Assembly: GCF_014287585.1 (NCBI RefSeq)
Contig: NZ_JACOOJ010000009.1
Span: 94,096 to 158,095 of the forward strand
From: Parabacteroides hominis
GTDB lineage: Bacteria > Bacteroidota > Bacteroidia > Bacteroidales > Tannerellaceae
Direction of reading: 5' to 3'
Length of the DNA stretch: 64,000 nucleotides
Positions 61,764 through 64,000 of the stretch are shown here, one piece after another (position 1 is the first letter of the stretch; each line of letters begins with the position of its first letter). The notes under the pieces were generated by a model. That model was not told the DNA's origin, did not search any database, and saw only the letters and a list, made by a program, of their open reading frames with translations. A program made the position numbers and the translations under genes.

Positions 61764-63887
61764 ATGACAGGAGATATCATATTATCAGACGGAACAACAA
61801 TCACGCCGGACGACTTGCAGAAGATTGCGGCAGCGGTGGAGGATTTGATTGCGTCTACGGCGAAAGATCCGGGGCAGTACGAAGAGGTAAGTTCGCTTAC
61901 CGGTGTGTCTTCCCTTCCAGCCTTTCAGGCATTGGGTAGCACATACAAGCTTGTACGTGTTGCCCTGTCTATCTTGAAGGGTGTAGACGGGCGTGAAGTA
62001 TTCTTGCAGGTAAACCAGGATAAGACCTATATCCAATGGCGTTATACAGACGGTAATTGGCAGAATCTTGTCGCTTTGTCCGATCTGAAAGGTGCTGCCG
62101 GTGATACTCCTGTTTTTAGAACCGGTAGCACAGGCATTGAATGGAAGTACAAAAGTGAAGAAGATACAGCTTATCGTGTACTTGTCCCTTACGATGATTT
62201 GAAGCTGAAGTTTTCCGATCTTACGCCGGAACAGAAAGATGAGTTGAAGTTGCATTTTTCTGATTTGACGGAAGAGGATAAGGCGGAATTGAAGGGTGAA
62301 AAGGGTGATCCATTCACCTATGAGGATTTTACACCAGAAGAGTTAGAATCATTAAAAGGGGCAGATGGCAAGACTGCTAAATTTGAAGCCGGAACGAACA
62401 CCAGCGGGCTGGAACCGTCTATCTCCCTTGTTAAGACAAGCGAAGACAGTCAGGGGAATCCGGTTTACACGCTTAGCATTGTGTCCAAACAAGGCGACAA
62501 AGGGGAACCCGGAAAAGCTCCGGTTATTCAAAATGGAAATATTCTGACCGGTGATCCCGCTTCTCTCGTATCGCTGACCTTTACGAAAATTGGACAAAAC
62601 GAAGAAGGACAAGAAATATACAGAGTTGACGGGAGCATCCCGCGTGGCGAGCAGGGACTACCCGGCATTGGTTCTGGAAACGTTTCTGTTGAAGGAACTG
62701 GTCTTGTTGTAGGTAAGAAGTATCTCTTTACCCCAAACTCGAGTGATAGCACATCCGGTACGTTTGTGGAGTATATCGAGCCGCGCATCCCTACCGAAAC
62801 AAGTGATCTGACCAACAATAGCGGTTTTATCACTAAGGCTGTAAACGACCTTACAAACTACTATCTGAAGTCGGAGACATACACAAAGGAAGAGGTTCAA
62901 TCTTTGATCTCTGCTCTTAATAGCGTAAGCCTTAAAAAGGTCGACTCTCTCCCGGAATCCGGCGACAGCAATGTCATTTACCTTGTCCCCAAATCCGGTT
63001 CGGGAAACGACATATACGACGAGTATATCTACATAGACGGGAAGCCGGAGCATATTGGCAGTACACAGGTCGACTTGTCTAATTATGTACAGGAAGCACC
63101 GTCGGACGGCAAGACCTACGGCCGAAAGGATGAAGGGTGGGCTGAGATTAAAAACGGAGAACTTTCGCAAGACCAGATGGACGCCATACTTGATGCTTTT
63201 AATGCCATACCATTTGATAGGGTAGGAACGACTTCTATTACCCAAGACCAAATGGACACTCTAATGAATGCCATACCTTCAACACTAACTAAAAATGTTT
63301 ATCATAAAGTTAGCTATACTTCAGTTGGCCCAGAAGTAGCATCTGTCACAACAATTCCAATTTATAGCGGGTATTTAGGACTGGATGAAGACGGGCAAAT
63401 AGCACTTATTACTGACTTTAGCTTTAGTGATATATACTATGCTTCAATTGGCATACCATCAACTACTGGCTTTACGATATCTATTGCTCCAGATCTTAGT
63501 ATTTCATTTATTAATCGCTATCTTGTTTTTCGGACATCAGGTAGAGGCACAGATGCCCTCATGGATGATGGCACGTACAAAAAAGTGTTTGATCCTAAGA
63601 GCGTCACTACGGCTACGACACTAACGAATCTCCCGATCGAAAACTATTCGATCAAGGTAACATTGTCAGCTGCCAGCGCGTTGTCTTTTGCTTCAACTCC
63701 CGCCGAAGGCTGGGAGTGCATGATAGACATCAAGAATACTGGCTCATCCGCCATTACTCAGGCATTGCCGAATGCGAGCGGCTGGCAGTGCGATAAAGAG
63801 AGCGTTACGATTGCTGCCGGAAAGATCGCATCGATATCGGTGAGGTATGTGCATGGGACTTATGTGGTATTGAGTAAAGGTAATTAA
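61764..63887 (+). CDS. Tail fibre protein with collagen-like segments
   Basis: The 707-aa protein has an N-terminal helical start, then Gly-rich segments of the collagen-like GXY type (LKGAAGDTPVFRTGSTG, LKGEKGDPFTYEDFTPEE, KQGDKGEPGKAP, RGEQGLPGIGSG), trimeric fibre linkers with repeated DLTPEQKDELKLHFSDLTEEDK, and a beta-rich distal part (about 370-707). The last 100 residues (AASALSFASTP, ECMIDIKNTGSSAITQALP) form the tip. It is probably a host-range determinant. Confidence 0.78.
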   Translation: MTGDIILSDGTTITPDDLQKIAAAVEDLIASTAKDPGQYEEVSSLTGVSSLPAFQALGSTYKLVRVALSILKGVDGREVFLQVNQDKTYIQWRYTDGNWQNLVALSDLKGAAGDTPVFRTGSTGIEWKYKSEEDTAYRVLVPYDDLKLKFSDLTPEQKDELKLHFSDLTEEDKAELKGEKGDPFTYEDFTPEELESLKGADGKTAKFEAGTNTSGLEPSISLVKTSEDSQGNPVYTLSIVSKQGDKGEPGKAPVIQNGNILTGDPASLVSLTFTKIGQNEEGQEIYRVDGSIPRGEQGLPGIGSGNVSVEGTGLVVGKKYLFTPNSSDSTSGTFVEYIEPRIPTETSDLTNNSGFITKAVNDLTNYYLKSETYTKEEVQSLISALNSVSLKKVDSLPESGDSNVIYLVPKSGSGNDIYDEYIYIDGKPEHIGSTQVDLSNYVQEAPSDGKTYGRKDEGWAEIKNGELSQDQMDAILDAFNAIPFDRVGTTSITQDQMDTLMNAIPSTLTKNVYHKVSYTSVGPEVASVTTIPIYSGYLGLDEDGQIALITDFSFSDIYYASIGIPSTTGFTISIAPDLSISFINRYLVFRTSGRGTDALMDDGTYKKVFDPKSVTTATTLTNLPIENYSIKVTLSAASALSFASTPAEGWECMIDIKNTGSSAITQALPNASGWQCDKESVTIAAGKIASISVRYVHGTYVVLSKGN

Positions 63888-63911
63888 TTCAAAACGGGGA
63901 AGAGGTGAGTT

Positions 63912-64000
63912 ATGAAAAAAAGAGTGATGATGGGGAAGAATCTCAATTATGTGAAGTCAAACAATAGCTTTGTTAATACAGGGGTATCACTCAATGATAA
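63912..64000 (+). CDS. Start of a further tail gene, cut by the window edge
   Basis: ATG 63912 opens a frame that runs to the edge (29 codons seen: MKKRVMMGKNLNYV and on). It is 24 bases after the fibre gene and in line with it. Too short to name. Confidence 0.55.
   Translation, partial: MKKRVMMGKNLNYVKSNNSFVNTGVSLND

Noticed and set aside
58207..63887. Variable region of a diversity-generating retroelement in the fibre genes
   Set aside because: No reverse transcriptase, accessory protein or template repeat is visible in the window.

Overview
The window is Bacteroidales chromosome, most likely Parabacteroides or a close relative. The evidence is promoters of the Bacteroidetes type (TTTG or TTG, about 19-20 nt, then TAnnTTTG), the lack of Shine-Dalgarno sites, and families typical of gut Bacteroidales (DUF4301, DUF6078, DUF6383-like, PCMD-domain lipoprotein, DUF5053). 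The genus is inferred, not proven. Bases 1 to about 31,800 are host backbone; from about 31,807 to the right edge is one prophage whose far end is not in the window.

Host part. A calcineurin-like phosphoesterase (5' end cut off) and a small CarboxypepD_reg-like protein come first. A leucine operon follows: leuA, leuC, leuD, a second LeuA/citramalate-synthase-like gene, mgsA (methylglyoxal synthase, an odd guest) and leuB. It is preceded by a classical attenuator: a Leu/Ile-rich leader peptide, an antiterminator arm over its stop codon, and a terminator. Next are an acyltransferase, a TPR protein, a MscS channel, a DUF6383-like secreted protein, a lipoprotein, a CCA-adding/poly(A) polymerase-like enzyme with a 188-bp inverted-repeat element in its probable 5' UTR, a GNAT, a DUF6078 protein, a hexapeptide acetyltransferase, an AraC regulator, a RelA/SpoT protein with a degenerate hydrolase site, a DUF4301 protein and an aldo/keto reductase. 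A block from 25.1 to 31.7 kb (two exported Gfo/Idh/MocA oxidoreductases, a PCMD lipoprotein, an outer-membrane beta-barrel and a serine-type sulfatase) suggests use of sulfated or modified host glycans.

Prophage. The left junction is the 3' part of a tRNA-Ala(GGC) gene (31,807-31,851, minus strand). Then come a coiled-coil protein, a KilA-N/ANT antirepressor with a long structured leader, two small genes and a divergent XRE repressor. From 34.5 to 40.7 kb is an accessory region: lipoproteins, DUF5053, a YafQ-type toxin-antitoxin pair, an unknown 264-aa protein, and a three-gene cassette of a HEPN protein, a protein whose own C-terminus reads YALAA (like an ssrA tag), and a SecB-like chaperone. 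I read this cassette as a candidate toxin-antitoxin-chaperone (TAC) system. From 40.8 kb come the packaging, head and tail genes of a siphovirus-like phage: Zn-ribbon, TerS, TerL, portal, U35 protease, HK97-type capsid, connectors, tail tube candidate, tape measure, tail tip and fibres.

Three late transcription units (before the portal, before a second KilA-N gene, and before a tail-tip gene) each start with the same element: a phage promoter followed at once by GAGCCTAAGAGCCAT and a terminator hairpin whose inner stem changes in sequence but stays paired. This looks like a promoter-proximal attenuator or antitermination signal for late control. With the TAC cassette it is the most interesting content of the window. 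No integrase, replication or lysis genes are seen; they probably lie to the right.
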